Source: Aurelia coerulea
Lineage: Eukaryota; Cnidaria; Scyphozoa; Semaeostomeae; Ulmaridae
NCBI GenBank assembly: GCA_039566865.1
Contig: CM076961.1
Coordinates: 8,765,501 to 8,829,500, forward strand
Length of the DNA stretch: 64,000 nt
Direction of reading: 5' to 3'
Positions 23,630-34,628 of the stretch are shown here, one piece after another (the stretch's first letter is position 1; every line of letters starts with the position of its first letter). The notes under the pieces were generated by a model that had not been told where the DNA came from, searched no databases, and worked only from the letters and a program-made list of their open reading frames with translations. Made by a program: the position numbers and the translations under genes.

Positions 23630-23888
23630 TAAACATGATTCTTTTTGTCGTCGTGCTTGCCCTCCGTCTTAAAGGTTTCTTAAGAATTCTTTAGCAGGGA
23701 AGCAGCGTAAATGTGTGCATGGTCAGTACCGTATGCTACAAAGGCTTGGCTTCTGTATTCCAGTTACAATAGATATGAATCCTATAATTAAGTAGAAGGC
23801 TTTCATAAAATTTCAATTTACACAATTTACCATTTCTGGAACAAAATAGCCAACTTCTTTCTCACATTGAATCTGACAAAAACCTTAC

Positions 23889-24036
23889 CTTTTTTAGAAT
23901 TTTCAGTTACATCAACACCAAACTGCAAAACATCTCCAGATCGGATATCAACAGACTCTGTGTCATCAGTTCCTCTACCCACTTGAACATTATTTACGTA
24001 TGTACCATTGCTGCTCTTAGTGTCCTGAATAAAAAA
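23889..24036 (-). CDS. SLMAP: SLMAP exon 2 (second half of FHA domain)
   Basis: 148 bp. The acceptor is TTTTGTTTTGGCAG with AG at 24037-24038, and the donor G|GTAAGG has GT at 23887-23888. It enters in phase 0 and encodes 49 residues, from FFIQDTKSSNGTYVN to LQFGVDVTENSKK, plus one base. DTKSSNGT is the FHA loop that follows the phosphothreonine-binding strands, and QFGVDVTEN is a strong SLMAP signature. It joins directly to exon 1 (...WYENGK) at the same point as in vertebrate SLMAP. The FHA domain of SLMAP binds phosphorylated MST1/2 and brings in STRIPAK-PP2A, restraining Hippo signalling (family knowledge). No defect is visible. Confidence 0.92.
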
Positions 24037-24292
24037 CTGCCAAAACAAAAGAGTATCAAATCAGCTGTGTTACAAGGTAAGGCAAATGAGCAGACTTAGG
24101 CAGCACCACATGGAGTTACAATTGAATTAAAGCTTAATCAGAAATATTAAAAATAGGTAAACCTGCCAATGATTCGCAGAAAGACGCCGTACCAAGCTAC
24201 AATAGCTTGTCAAAGAGTGCTGCGTAACGGCTTTGTTTCACTTGCAAAGGGGTTGCAGAATTTCTCAGCGACATTCCTTCCGTGTTTCCGAC

Positions 24293-24396
24293 GTTTACAG
24301 TCATTAAATTACAGTGCATGACAAAGCGGTATATTGGCTTTTAGGCAAGATAGGCACTAAATCTTAACTGACTAACGAGCTTAGCACGTGATGCGC
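24293..24396. repeat. 104-bp direct repeat, copy 2
   Basis: Partner of 22931-23034. The Harbinger-like MITE at 24403 is inserted a few bases past its end, where copy 1 continues with different sequence. Confidence 0.8.
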
Positions 24397-24402
24397 TCTT
24401 AA

Positions 24403-25196
24403 AGGCTGGTTTTCATATGTCGCAATTCATCGCATTTCATCGTAATTCATCGGAATTCAGTGTCTACGATCAATTACGATCTTTTCCGATATATGAAAAC
24501 CGGTCAAAGTATGTTAAAACTGTGCGTCCTAATTCATCCTAATTAATCCTATTTCGTCGCAATTGATCCCATCGAATCAAAAAAGTTTGTTTCTTGCGAT
24601 GAAATAGGACGAATTCCGACGAATTCCGATCAATGAAATATATGAAAACCAGAATTGCGACAAATGGGATGAATTACGATTCGTCGGAAGCAGAGCAGAC
24701 TTATACATCACCACCCTCATTGCTAATGATGGATCGGTTTTCGTTAACTCTGTCAGTCTCGTGTTGAGGAATGAGGACTAGAACGCATTGTATGAGTCTA
24801 CGAGCGGAGCACATAGTCAAATTTCAAGATAGTGACTAACGCAGATTTTATGGAGAAAAAATAAAGACAAAACCAAGAAGGCAAATAAGCAGTAAACTAT
24901 GTTGCAACAGCAGCCTTTGATTCGCTATGGTGACCATTCTGTGTTCTATTTGTTTTTGATTCTGCTTTAACTTTCGTGCCCAAAATTGATTTGAAATGCG
25001 CGCTCTTTTTGTTCCCAAGGGTAAATAGGATGAAATGCGATGAATTACGATCTATGAAAACCTGAATTGCGATGAATTACGATGAATTACGATTCCCGGT
25101 TTTCATATATCGGAAAGGATCGTAATTGATCGCAGACCCTGAATTCCGATGAATTACGATGAAATGCGATGAATTGCGACATATGAAAACCAGCCT
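24403..25196. mobile_element. Short-repeat MITE with AGGCTGG ends, TAA target
   Basis: The left end AGGCTGGTTTTCATATGTCG and its inverse at 25196 form terminal repeats of over 40 bp. The flanking triplet TAA (24400-24402 and 25197-25199) suits PIF/Harbinger; TTAA read with a one-base offset would suit piggyBac or Kolobok. Both subterminal regions consist of 9-10-bp units like CGATGAATT and GAATTACGAT in repeated, partly inverted order. No coding sequence. Confidence 0.8.
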
Positions 25197-25274
25197 TAAC
25201 CAATCAATTAAACCGAAAACCGATCGGGAAATTTGAAAAGTCAAATTTAGGCCGTTTTTGGTCGACTTTACCAT

Positions 25275-26398
25275 GGAAAGAAAATTAAGATTTTCAAAAA
25301 AATTTTCACAGACTTGTTCCTTATTCTTGAATACATACCTTTTCACAGGGGCGAAGAATTATCTCAAAATTTAGAGAAATGCCAAAGTTTTGAATTTAGC
25401 CCCACTGACCTCACTGTAGCGTGTCATAGTAAAAACCTCAGTAAACACACAAACATATTCATATGCATCTGTAAACTAAATACTTTGCTTCGAAGGTCTC
25501 ATTCTGCGTGTTTAAGAATCTTCAGAGCATCTTCAAAGATGCCAAATTTACTGAATTATGCAATCTCTCAATCCTACGGTCAGCATTCCAAAATGACCCT
25601 GAAATTTAAGAAACTACCTGCCAGACCTTTTCGTTTCTTGACATTGCAAGCTCGTCTAGGACTATCTTCGCATCACTCTGGATCAATCTTTAAATTCAAA
25701 GATAATTTGCAAGAGATGCAAATGCAGTAATGAACGCTGTTTGCAACTTTCAATTCGTAAAAATTGGCTGGGAGATGAATTCATGTTGTCCTGCCATGAA
25801 ATCAACGACTGCCTTCTTCTGACATTCTTTGGGGTAACTTTGAGCGCAGTCAAACTTTCCACTGTATTTTCAACAGCCATCTCTAAACTCCCGACTTCAC
25901 AACACTAGGCCTCCACAGCGTATTTGTTAAACTCCAGTGTCATTACTCTGGAGGTAGGCTGGAAAGTATTTTGCAAATGGTGGCACCTATTTATAAGCAT
26001 CTATTCGTTATGACCTTTAGCTATTTATGTATCAATTTCGTTTGGCCCCCGTCATTTTCTTTCAGAGAAAATCAGTATCTCGTCTACCATTGGTCAAACA
26101 TCATGATCAGAGGTGCCGCCTGCCGTACCAACAACCGTCCGGCTTTCCAGCTGTGCTATCCAGCAGTGAACTGTTCGAAGCAAGTCGTCTCTTTCTTTCT
26201 TACAAGACGACTTGGGCAAGTCCACTGAGGTCCTGAGGTCTTTACAATGACATGCTACAATGAGGTCAGTGAGATCAAATTCAAAACTTTGGCATTTCTT
26301 CAAATTTCGAGATAATTCTTAGCCGCTGTGAACACTTATGTATTCAAGTATTGGAAACAGGTCCGTGAAGAAAGTTTTTGAAAATCTTTATTTTTCTT
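25275..26398. mobile_element. Inverted-repeat element in SLMAP intron 1
   Basis: The left arm, about 25280-25440 (TTATCTCAAAATTTAGAGAAATGCC, CACTGACCTCA), recurs inverted at about 26225-26395, diverged by several substitutions. The centre is 0.8 kb of unassigned DNA. Target duplication not determined. It directly abuts the next element at 26399. Confidence 0.6.
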
Positions 26399-28761
26399 AG
26401 GGTATGGTGGGGTAATGTGGGAACACGGGGTAAAGCGGGTCTATTCAGGTTTTTGCTAGAAATATCCTTCCTCGTTAAATGGAAGAAAGGTTTGCTATTG
26501 TTCTTGTGATGTCTACATAATAAGCTGCCTTCTAATACAAAACAGTCGTCTTAGATGTATATCCACTCGTTTTATAAAATAACTTTACGGAACGGCCTAC
26601 TGTGCAAGAATCTCAAAGCTCAGAAAAACTTTCTCCTACCACTGATATTTTGGGTTTTCTGGTACATTAAATGAACATGAGGTGAGAGGTTGGTCTTTTA
26701 CAAGCGAAGTAACGTTTATTTCGAAGTCATTGAAGCGGTGGTTCCTTTTATGTTTATTTTTTTACTAGGTGGAGTAATGTCGGCCTACTGAGAATTCAGC
26801 CATAGTTCCAATTCAACGAAGCCTTGAATTGCTTAAACTGTTCGCACTTATATTTGTTCCAGACCAGTATGACCCTTTGGACCAATATGACCCTGGAGTC
26901 ATATTGGTCCAGACGAATATGACCCCCCGACCAGTATGACCATTGCTAGACCAGTATGGCCCTTAGAAACCAGCCTCGCTCTCATATTTTTTCAAAATGG
27001 CGACTGCATTGACAGGAGGAGGAGCAACAAAATCATCTTACGTGCTTGCATGCCTCCAAATGAGGAGGATACGTTATACGTTACGTTGCATTTCACTTGG
27101 AAAATAGACAAGAAACTGTTCAGCTTTGAATTTTTCCAATGTCATCCTTCAGTAAATTATCTCCAAGGCCATGCGAAGCATCCTAAACTTAGGGGGGGGG
27201 GGTATGACATTTCAAGAGGAACTTCAAGGAGTTAGCTAAAGGAGGAGTTAGCTAAAGGAGGCCCGAGGGAACTTCATTATTTGGTCATATGGAAGTGTGC
27301 GCTAGACTTATGACGATGAGACCCTTGTGTCCCTGCGGCACACCTTGCTCAACGGGAACTCATAATGAAACAATGAAAAAGATGACCCTATTTTGTGAAG
27401 TCTCGCTTTCAAATCGCCTGCCAGAGAGCGCAAACATTTTGCGAAATTTTTGTGAAACCTCCAAGGGCTGTCTTTGTGTTGTTATGCATTGAATTGAAGA
27501 ACAAAACTCTCTCGCTTATTTCAGGGCCTTGGATTGGTTTCCCTAGAGACATTCTAAAGTCCCACAGCAAGACTTCGCTCGTCCTTTTCAAGTAGGGCGA
27601 ACGCGGACATAAAAGCAAAGCAATAAGTTCTAAAAATATGTTTTCCCTGCCCCTGTAGGCGGACACACGAAGAAATCCTCACCCATTTAAATTGGTATTC
27701 TAGGAAGCTCAGAGTTTGGGCCTAAATAGGGTCAGCTTTTTCAGAGTAATAATATGAGCCCAATATGAGTCTCTGTTGTCCGAAGTCCCATCTTGAAGTC
27801 AAAGAGCACAGGGAAACAAAATAACCATAGTCATAAGTCTATCATATTCCTCCGTATCTAATAATGAGTGGCCAGTTTTCAAAGCTTTAGTCATGGTGTT
27901 GTTTCTTTAAGTCTCTGTCCGCAATCCTGCTTCATGACCGTTATTTCATTTTGGAGCCGAAATGAAACACGCATGCAGACACGCTTTACGTTTCCATTCA
28001 TACTATCGCGCATGCTCACGTCAATTAGTTTCCAGGCCCTGTTGTCATGTGCTCGATAGCCTCGTATTCGGCATTTCTGATTGGACCAATATGACCCTCA
28101 ATGGACCAATATGACCCAAATTTTGTCGAGGGCTATATTGGTCCGGACCAATATGACTCCAGGGTCATATTGGTCCAATAGGTCATAATGGTCTGGAACA
28201 TATTCATCATACCACGTTGTTTTCTGTCTAAAGTGCGAAAAAGGGTTTACTGTTACTGCTGTTGCTGGCTTGTAACCAGTAGATTGGAGTCAACATACTA
28301 CAAACATTTTTATTTAATTGTTACTGTCAAATTCAACCACTGACTAGCACGTAGGAACGATAGTTCACCGCGAAGGACGGTGGTTTTAGTTTCGTCGTAG
28401 GAACGGGATTGCTTGCGATAAAAGGATAGATTGTGATTTTATCGAATAGAAAATAGTTGGGAAATATAACTCCATTAATTATTTTGATATTCACATTCCG
28501 ATATTTTGTAAGATTTGAAAATAGACCCACTTTTCCCGCTCTTCGGGAAAAGTAGGCCTATTCTAGTTGCTAAAAGAGAAAATTTGTTAAAAATATTGTA
28601 TTGCCTTTAGCAGAGCTGAGATTTTCTGGCAGGAAACAAGAAGCATTGAATGTCAATTAAACGAAACTTTTCAAAATGTTTGCATTTTATTGTCGTTTTA
28701 CCAGCCATCCAATTTGAGATTTTGCTCATTTTAGACCCACATTACCCCCACCCCATGCTAC
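26399..28761. mobile_element. GGTAATGTGGG-ended DNA element carrying a nested insertion
   Basis: The left end GGGTATGGTGGGGTAATGTG and the right end (inverse of CCCACATTACCCCCACCCC) form imperfect inverted termini. The left portion matches 4352-5063, which lacks the insertion. The right portion ends near TGCTACC at 28761. The body is interrupted at 26855-28200. No transposase frame was recognised. The class is uncertain because no target duplication was resolved. Confidence 0.65.
26855..28200. mobile_element. Nested 1.35-kb element with GACCAATATGACC repeats
   Basis: It starts TGTTCCAGACCAGTATGACC and ends GGTCATAATGGTCTGGAACA, an inverted pair with TGT...ACA ends. TATT is duplicated (26851-26854 and 28201-28204). 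The related copy at 4352-5063 has the same site unfilled (cactta-tagt-catc), confirming the borders. Both subterminal zones are packed with GGACCAATATGACC in both orientations, probable transposase-binding sites. TG...CA ends with a 4-bp duplication recall Ginger-type elements; the interior codes for nothing recognisable. Confidence 0.8.
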
Positions 28762-30075
28762 CATACAATTATATTTTGATGAAAAGTGGCCTAAATTTGA
28801 CTTTGACTTTTCCAAAAACGCGTAATTTATATAAGTTAAACCCACCTGAACCCACCTGAACCCAACTGAATCCACCTGAACCCAGCAGCAACCCATCTGA
28901 ACCCGGCAGAGACCAACCTGACGCGGCAGAAATTCCCAAGTGGAATTTCCAAATTGCCAGTTGTGATATCCATGAAGCACACGAGCAAGGAATTTGCATT
29001 TAATATTTTCTCATTATGCTAATGGTTAACAAACATGGAAACTCAACGGGCGTTTTAGGCAAATAAATGACGAAAACAATAGTGTGCAGATGAAGGTGAA
29101 AAAGTTAGGCCAGGTGATTTAGTAGGTGAGTGGAGCATAGGAATCATTCGTCGTACGAGTCGTACATAGCCGAAAGCTCGTGGCCCATATGGACGAAACG
29201 GCCAAAGCCTCATTTTCACGGACCAATCAGACGACTAAAAAGCGAAGGAGACAAAAGAAACCCGTGAAGATTTTTCTAAATTAAACCTACCTTCATAAAA
29301 CGCAACCAGGACAAAAAACTGCTTGAAATTTCCCAAATCTTTTTTAAGAAATCTATTCTCCAAATCTTTGGGTGTACAAGTTTGGATGCCGGTTAAAATA
29401 CCTCCAAGATTGGCGGAGTTATTGCCTCTCCAATAGACAAAATCGGCGAAGGCTTGTCGAGGTCTGTTTACGCCACTTCAAGTCAGGTTACAAGGACTCT
29501 GGGGGCGAAGCCCCCTGGAAGATTTTTGAGGACACACCTTTTACTTTTGCTCCAAATCCTTTCATGTTTGCTAGTCCTGAATTGGGATTTGACAATTTCA
29601 ACATTTTTTGTAGAGTAACACGCCTCCCCCCCCCCCCCCGGAACATTTTTCAGTAAAAATAATTCATTTTGCCTCAGGAAACCTCTTGGATCCCTTGTTT
29701 GCCAGTGCCAAATTTGAATATTTGACGACATGAATAACCACAACTCAAACAATTTTGCATGCAGAACCCCTACTTTGCCTTAGAGCGCTACTCGCAATCC
29801 AATTTTTGCCCGATTTCGTTCTTGCCTGTCCCCAACAAGGAAATTTTCAAAATTCACTGATAGTTTGTCTAAATTTTGTGTCCAGCAAAATTTTGAGAAC
29901 TTCCACCTTTACATTGGCGTAGAATGCCCCTTTAAATCACATTCCAACATCTCTTGGAAATATTGCTACTCTCGGGTCTATACCCAACAACTTTCTTCTC
30001 GTTTTTGAAATAAATGAAAGTGAATAAAAACTTTATAATATGCTTTTGAGCTTGTGAATCTTGTTTGCTCTTTTC
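28762..30075. other. Intron 1 sequence with an AACCCACCTG minisatellite
   Basis: A degenerate 10-bp tandem (AACCCACCTG) spans about 28839-28915. At 29500-29660 GGGGGCGAAGCCCCC and a C-run precede text similar to 43590-43660 (CCTTTACTTTGGC-type), so a hAT-related fragment may be present. The rest is unassigned. Confidence 0.4.
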
Positions 30076-30622
30076 AGATAAAAACTCATCTACTTCTTGG
30101 AGGTGACTCGATTTTAGTATGCTTCGCAAAGGCAATCAACTTTGCTGGAATCAAAGACAAGATAACGACATATTTCGAGAGCTATTTAGCAGTTTGGGAG
30201 CAGAAATGCATTTGAATGATGATCAGCTGTATGGCCTTAAAAAGATCATCTGCGCAATATTTGGAGAAAAGCGGCTGAATTCGGTAAATGACGCAAGGAG
30301 AAAGATTTTCTGGGAAAAGATGGAGAAAAACAAAAAAATAGCGGATTTATCTCTACTTCCACCAAGTCAAAGCAGCCTTGCAAAGCATAGTCGACGTTCA
30401 AACTATATTGCTTTCATGTGGAAAAATTCACATGGACCAATGATAGATTTTGAGAGCCCAACGTATCATGGCTAGCTTCCAGATGTGAACATTGACTGGA
30501 TTGAAGAAGCATACCCTGAGGATGTCATGGAGCTTTTGGTAACTTCAGGCAATGACACCGAGGTTCCTGATTTTCCCATAGATGATTCATCAGACAGCAA
30601 TGATTCGGACACTGACGTTTAG
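30076..30622 (+). pseudogene. Repeat-associated protein, C-terminal exon, broken
   Basis: It opens after a splice-acceptor-like CTCTTTTCAG. An initial frame gives THLLLGGDSI and shifts into the main frame at the ATG at 30119. That frame runs through LNSVNDARRKIF, LLPPSQSSLAKHSRRSNYIAF and PTYHG to a TAG at 30473-30475. The same frame continues past the TAG as an acidic tail ending SDSNDSDTDV at 30620-30622. The layout (SVNDAR, then LPP-x5-L-x-H-x3-NY, then HG-x-LPD) looks like a protein family spread by repeats in invertebrates, of unknown function. It lies antisense to SLMAP in intron 1. The TAG and the frameshift make it a relic. Confidence 0.4.
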
Positions 30623-30869
30623 AGCAAACTGCAACTTATATACAAGTTACTTTCAACTTTCCATATAGATGTTATGACACTACATACAATCTTTATGACT
30701 ATCACATCCCAACCTTAACCCCAGAATGGGGGCATTGCTATAACGTAAACAAGACTAATTAAAATTTCTCACAAAGATGCAGTAACCTAATCTGCGAAAT
30801 TTCTACTCCAAATTGATATTTCCTATTGAAAAGTCAACTCTATATAGCATTTGCACCAAATGGCATTCT

Positions 30870-31640
30870 ACAAGCAATGCCCCCAATGGGGGCAAATAAG
30901 ATAAGGCTCAAATCCTTACTGGTTCCCAGAACACGCGGAAATCATCCAACCTCACGAACATCAGCCAATGACATCGCCGCTTTCTAACCCCTTGTGACAA
31001 AATCTGTCGTTCGAGATGAATTTCTAGTACCCTTACGAAAAATAAAATGGATACTAGATTATCGCAGTTATTCAAATAGTTTTTGATCAATCGGTTCCAG
31101 AGATATCCGTCCAGAGTTGCTTACATGTTTAGGCAAATATCTTATTTGGAACCGGAGCTACGAGCGTTTACCGGCCAAGAAAAGTTGACCTTTCTTCAAA
31201 ATTTCATATAAATTGCTAGAAAGGAGATATAGCGATGAAAATTTCACACAATCTGTACATGGCCCTTGGCAACAACCCACATGCATTTGCTTTCCTTAGA
31301 TCTCCATAACTTTGTCAAATTTTAGTGATTTCCAACTGGAAAGGTAAATGGGCCTAGACTTATCCTGGGTAAAAACTTTTTCTTGGACTCGGAATCAGCT
31401 AAATATACATCCTCGAGCTAGATAATTCACACACCGTTGACTCCAGCACCAATTTATCCTCATTTCTCCATTAAATGGGGACTAGCTTCGACAGAAAGCA
31501 AACAGTTTTGCGCAAATTTGAAGAAGCTTCCATCTTCCATGTTTTCTTGACAAACGTGATATCTCTCGACTGTTGAAAAACACACGAGGCAGCCTAGTGT
31601 CATGACTCAGGGGTAAGATAGTTAAAGATAGGTAAGATGT
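30870..31640. repeat. ~0.75-kb repeat, copy 1
   Basis: GGGGGCAAATAAGATAAGGC through GTCATGACTCAGGGGTAAG. An inverted second copy with over 85% visual similarity occupies about 47583-48345. A shorter GGGGGCA motif also appears at 30727-30735 and 48455-48620. No coding signal; class unknown. Confidence 0.75.
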
Positions 31641-31690
31641 AAAGATAGTTCAAGCTAATGAAGCACTCTGGGCTATGGTGTCATTGTCCT
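31636..31690 (+). repeat. Stray piece of LINE D ORF1
   Basis: AGATGTAAAGATAGTTCAAG and the following CTAATGAAGCACTC duplicate the ORF1 sequence at 32511-32546. It lies just upstream of the ORF1 start, as if recombination joined two copies. Confidence 0.6.
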
Positions 31691-31705
31691 CCTCCTGGCT
31701 CCTGA

Positions 31706-32689
31706 ATGTTGTTTTCAAAATGTAATAAATCTAGCAAACATGAGGTCTCAATTATCCATTCAACCAAGCAAAATTCTGACAAGCTTGCCAACCAAATAAA
31801 CTTAAGTGATTCCACCAATGGAAATTATAATCATCAAATTAATACATCAGACAAATCAAAGATGTTAAAGCTAAAAAAAGAAAATCTAGATCTGAGAAAA
31901 AGAATTATTGATCTGCAGGGATTCATAAATCAACTCTCGGATGATCAACTGTCAAGTAACCAACAGGACTTGCCCATCTCAGAACATGTTGGAACTCAAG
32001 GTAACTCAGACCCTCAGCTTAATGATAACTCCTGGCAAAAAGTGGAAAGCAGGATGGCAAAAAAGGCCCACAAAAAACAAGCAGGAAATAAGAACACTCA
32101 CAACAAACCTCCCCCAATGAAACAACCTGGAAAAGCAGATACTACGCCCCCAAATGAGAAACAAGTTAACACCAGTAAGACCAGATCCAATCAAAAGAAA
32201 TGTCTGCTATTGGGTGATTCCCATGTCAGAAGACTTGACAAGGCCAAACGGAAGAATACAACATGTGCAGGAATTGGTGGTTTGATGAGCCAGAATCTGA
32301 TCCAAAGACACTCTAGCACAATAAACAAAGAAATTGGCACATCTGATGAAGTTATAATTCACGTGGGCTCAAACGATATAGCAAGGAATGTTCCTGTGAA
32401 AAGCATTGTTGACCATGTTGACACTGCAGGTATGAAACTGTTAGAAAAGAACCCCTTCATTAACATTACAATATCATCTATTCTTCTAGAAAAGTACAAT
32501 CCATCATAGAATGTAAAGATAGTTGAAGCTAATGAAGCACTCAGGCGGTACTGTCTTGGGAAAGGATGGGATTACATTTCTCATGGGAATATTGCTTTCA
32601 AGCACCTCTTGAGAGATGGCATGCACCTTAACCAGGATGGATATCGCCCCTTTGCTCGAAACTTGGCTGACCATATTTCATCTGGGTAG
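31706..32689 (+). pseudogene. LINE D ORF1: coiled coil plus SGNH esterase
   Basis: 327 codons from the ATG at 31706 to a TAG at 32687-32689, with one in-frame TAG at 32507-32509 (codon 268). Residues about 50-75 (KMLKLKKENLDLRKRIIDLQ) form a coiled coil, likely for oligomerisation. A basic, Pro/Lys-rich stretch (about 110-165) suits RNA binding. The esterase domain shows GDSHVRRL (nucleophile block), HVGSNDI (Asn block) and, after the stop, DGMHLNQDG (Asp/His block), so the full SGNH set is still readable. This ORF1 type belongs to CR1-like LINEs. ORF2 follows at about 32799. It is antisense to SLMAP. Confidence 0.85.
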
Positions 32690-32798
32690 CTTTTTAGAAA
32701 GGGAGGATGCCTACAAAAATAAAACTTCATTGACAAAAGCTAGTCATCGTAATAACTTCGGAACTGGGTGTCGTCAGCATTTAGGCTACAAAAAAGGC

Positions 32799-33304
32799 AT
32801 GGCAATTGCATCCCTGGACGTTAACGGTCTTCGTAGTCACCTAGATGAGGTTCAATTATTGATTAATAACTTAGGGATACATATTCTTGCCTTGAACGAG
32901 ACAAAGCTTGACCCTAATTATCCAAAAGAGTTGACTAGCATGGCAGGCTACCAGCAAGAACGCTTGGAAAGGACTCGCAATGGCGGTGGAGTCTCTGTTC
33001 ATTGGGACTCTGTCAAATACAAACCTCGCTCTGATGTTCCTGTTGATGACTTAGAAATCATATGCATTCAGGTGGAACCTCCAAAAAGCAAGTCCTTTCT
33101 TGTTCTTGCCTGGTACAGGCCACTAAGTGACCCTGTTGCCTCTTTTGACAAGCTTGAAAAGGTTCTTTCTTCCTTGGACAAAGACGGTAAAGAAATAATC
33201 CTCTTAGGAGACACTAATTGTGATCTCGTTCCAAAACAAGCTGAGCAGCCTATAAACAAAAATTCTACGCACATGCTTGATCTCTATGAGTTGTTCAGCT
33301 TTAA
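32799..33304 (+). pseudogene. LINE D ORF2, AP endonuclease N-terminal part
   Basis: The frame opens in MAIASLDVNGLRSHLDEV. Here the first metal-coordinating Asn, usual in N-x-N-x-L, is Asp. LNETKLD follows with the catalytic Glu, then LAWYRP and ILLGDTNCDL with Asp and Asn. Coding breaks at 33304 where a TTAA-target transposon enters; the remaining endonuclease blocks lie at 39590 onward. The endonuclease nicks the genomic target to prime reverse transcription. Confidence 0.85.
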
Positions 33305-33477
33305 AGGCCTTATGCAGCCAAATTTTAGTCCTCGATTTTTCAATCTTTTCAAATAACTTATAATGTTATAAACATTTTGTGAAAGTTTCAAATCGAAATT
33401 ATCAGTTTAAGTACCGAAAATTGTGTGTCAAAGTTGAGTAGTTTTGCGAGTTTAGCGCGACATTGACTTGGCCAGTT

Positions 33478-34628
33478 CAGTTCAGTTCAGTTCAGTTCAT
33501 ATATTTTAAATTCCACAATATACAATTTATAGTCCTAACTACTAACTATACAAACATATGACTAAACTACAAAGATAAAAGATAAGTTACAAAAATTAAT
33601 ACAGTAATACCAAAACTTAGTACAATATACAAATACAAGGAGGAACTAAATAAATTGCATACAGGGAATTACTTAAAGGAGGAGCTCTCTCAATAGGTAA
33701 ACTAATCGAGGAGAGAGCCCCCCCCTATCCTAAGATAATATCAGGTGTGTTTAGATGAATTTAAATAATTATGCATTTTCTTTTCACAGGTTAACAGAAA
33801 TTGTGGCAGTGTAGATTCATCGGTTGACATTTTTCAATAAGAAAATTTTTAGTTTTGTTTTGAACGATATTTTTGATGAAGCATTTCGGAGTTCCACTGG
33901 TAATGTATTCCAAAGTTTAGCACCAAGATATCGAATTGACTTTAGACCATATTGAAGACTGTTTTTCCGAGACATAAATAAATCACCTTGACTGGCCTGT
34001 CTTGTGGAATATTGATGAACAGATGAACTAAATAAGAAAAAGTCATGAAAGCAACTAGGTGAGGTTTTATTAACTGAATCAAAAACAAAAGTTAAGGCCG
34101 GAGTTCAAAAATCTCAGAAAGTTTCAGAAGTTTAAAATCATTGAAGATTGGAAGAGAGGGAGACATGCGAGGCTGAAATGAGATAGCTCTGACTGCTTTT
34201 TTCTGTAATTTGAAAATTGGATCAATGTATGTCGCATAAGTTTGCCCCCAAACAATAAGACCATATTGTAAGAAGGACAGAAACAAAGCATTGTACAAGC
34301 AAAGTAAAACATCTAATGGAAGTAAGTTCCTAATTTTGAAAAACATCCCACATGTTCTAGCTAATTTCTTAGAGAGTTCACTGAGATGGTATTTCCAGCT
34401 AAGATGCTCATCCAGGAGGAGACCTAAGAACTTAACAAACTTAACTCTTTTAATATGTTTCTTGCCTATTTTGACATCAGAATCAGAGGGAACTTTGAAA
34501 GATGAACTTTTAATATGTTTCTTTGAAAGAGGAACTTTTAATATGTTTCTTGCCAATGTGACGTCACAATTATGACGCGCGAAACTGCGTGCATTGAACA
34601 CACAGTACGAGCATGGTGATTGCATCAA
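33478..34628 (-). pseudogene. 5'-truncated LINE with (GAACT)n tail (LINE E family)
   Basis: Minus strand. The frame at 34628-34092 holds KFLGLLLDEHLSWKYHLSEL and LYNALFLSFLQYGLIVWG, the thumb/C-terminal part of a CR1-like RT. A 3' UTR follows, with GAGAGAGCTCC and GGGGGGCTCTC text that is also found after the RT at 44930-47043. The element ends in (TGAAC)n at 33478-33498. The true 5' break is about 34556; codons beyond it belong to the host element. A 17-bp block CTTTTAATATGTTTCTT occurs three times near 34445-34555. Confidence 0.75.

Larger units (their letters stand above)
21483..23669. mobile_element. Inverted-repeat element, right arm split by a MITE
   Basis: Left arm about 21483-21578 (GGAGGGCAAGCACGACGACA through CCATTTTAAGAGA) is repeated inverted at about 23190-23250 plus 23632-23669, interrupted by the MITE at 23252-23629. 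The left arm shows the uninterrupted sequence across that point. The interior (21580-23190) has a CGTGA tandem (22181-22199) and a 104-bp block repeated at 24293. No transposase seen. It lies in SLMAP intron 2. Confidence 0.6.
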
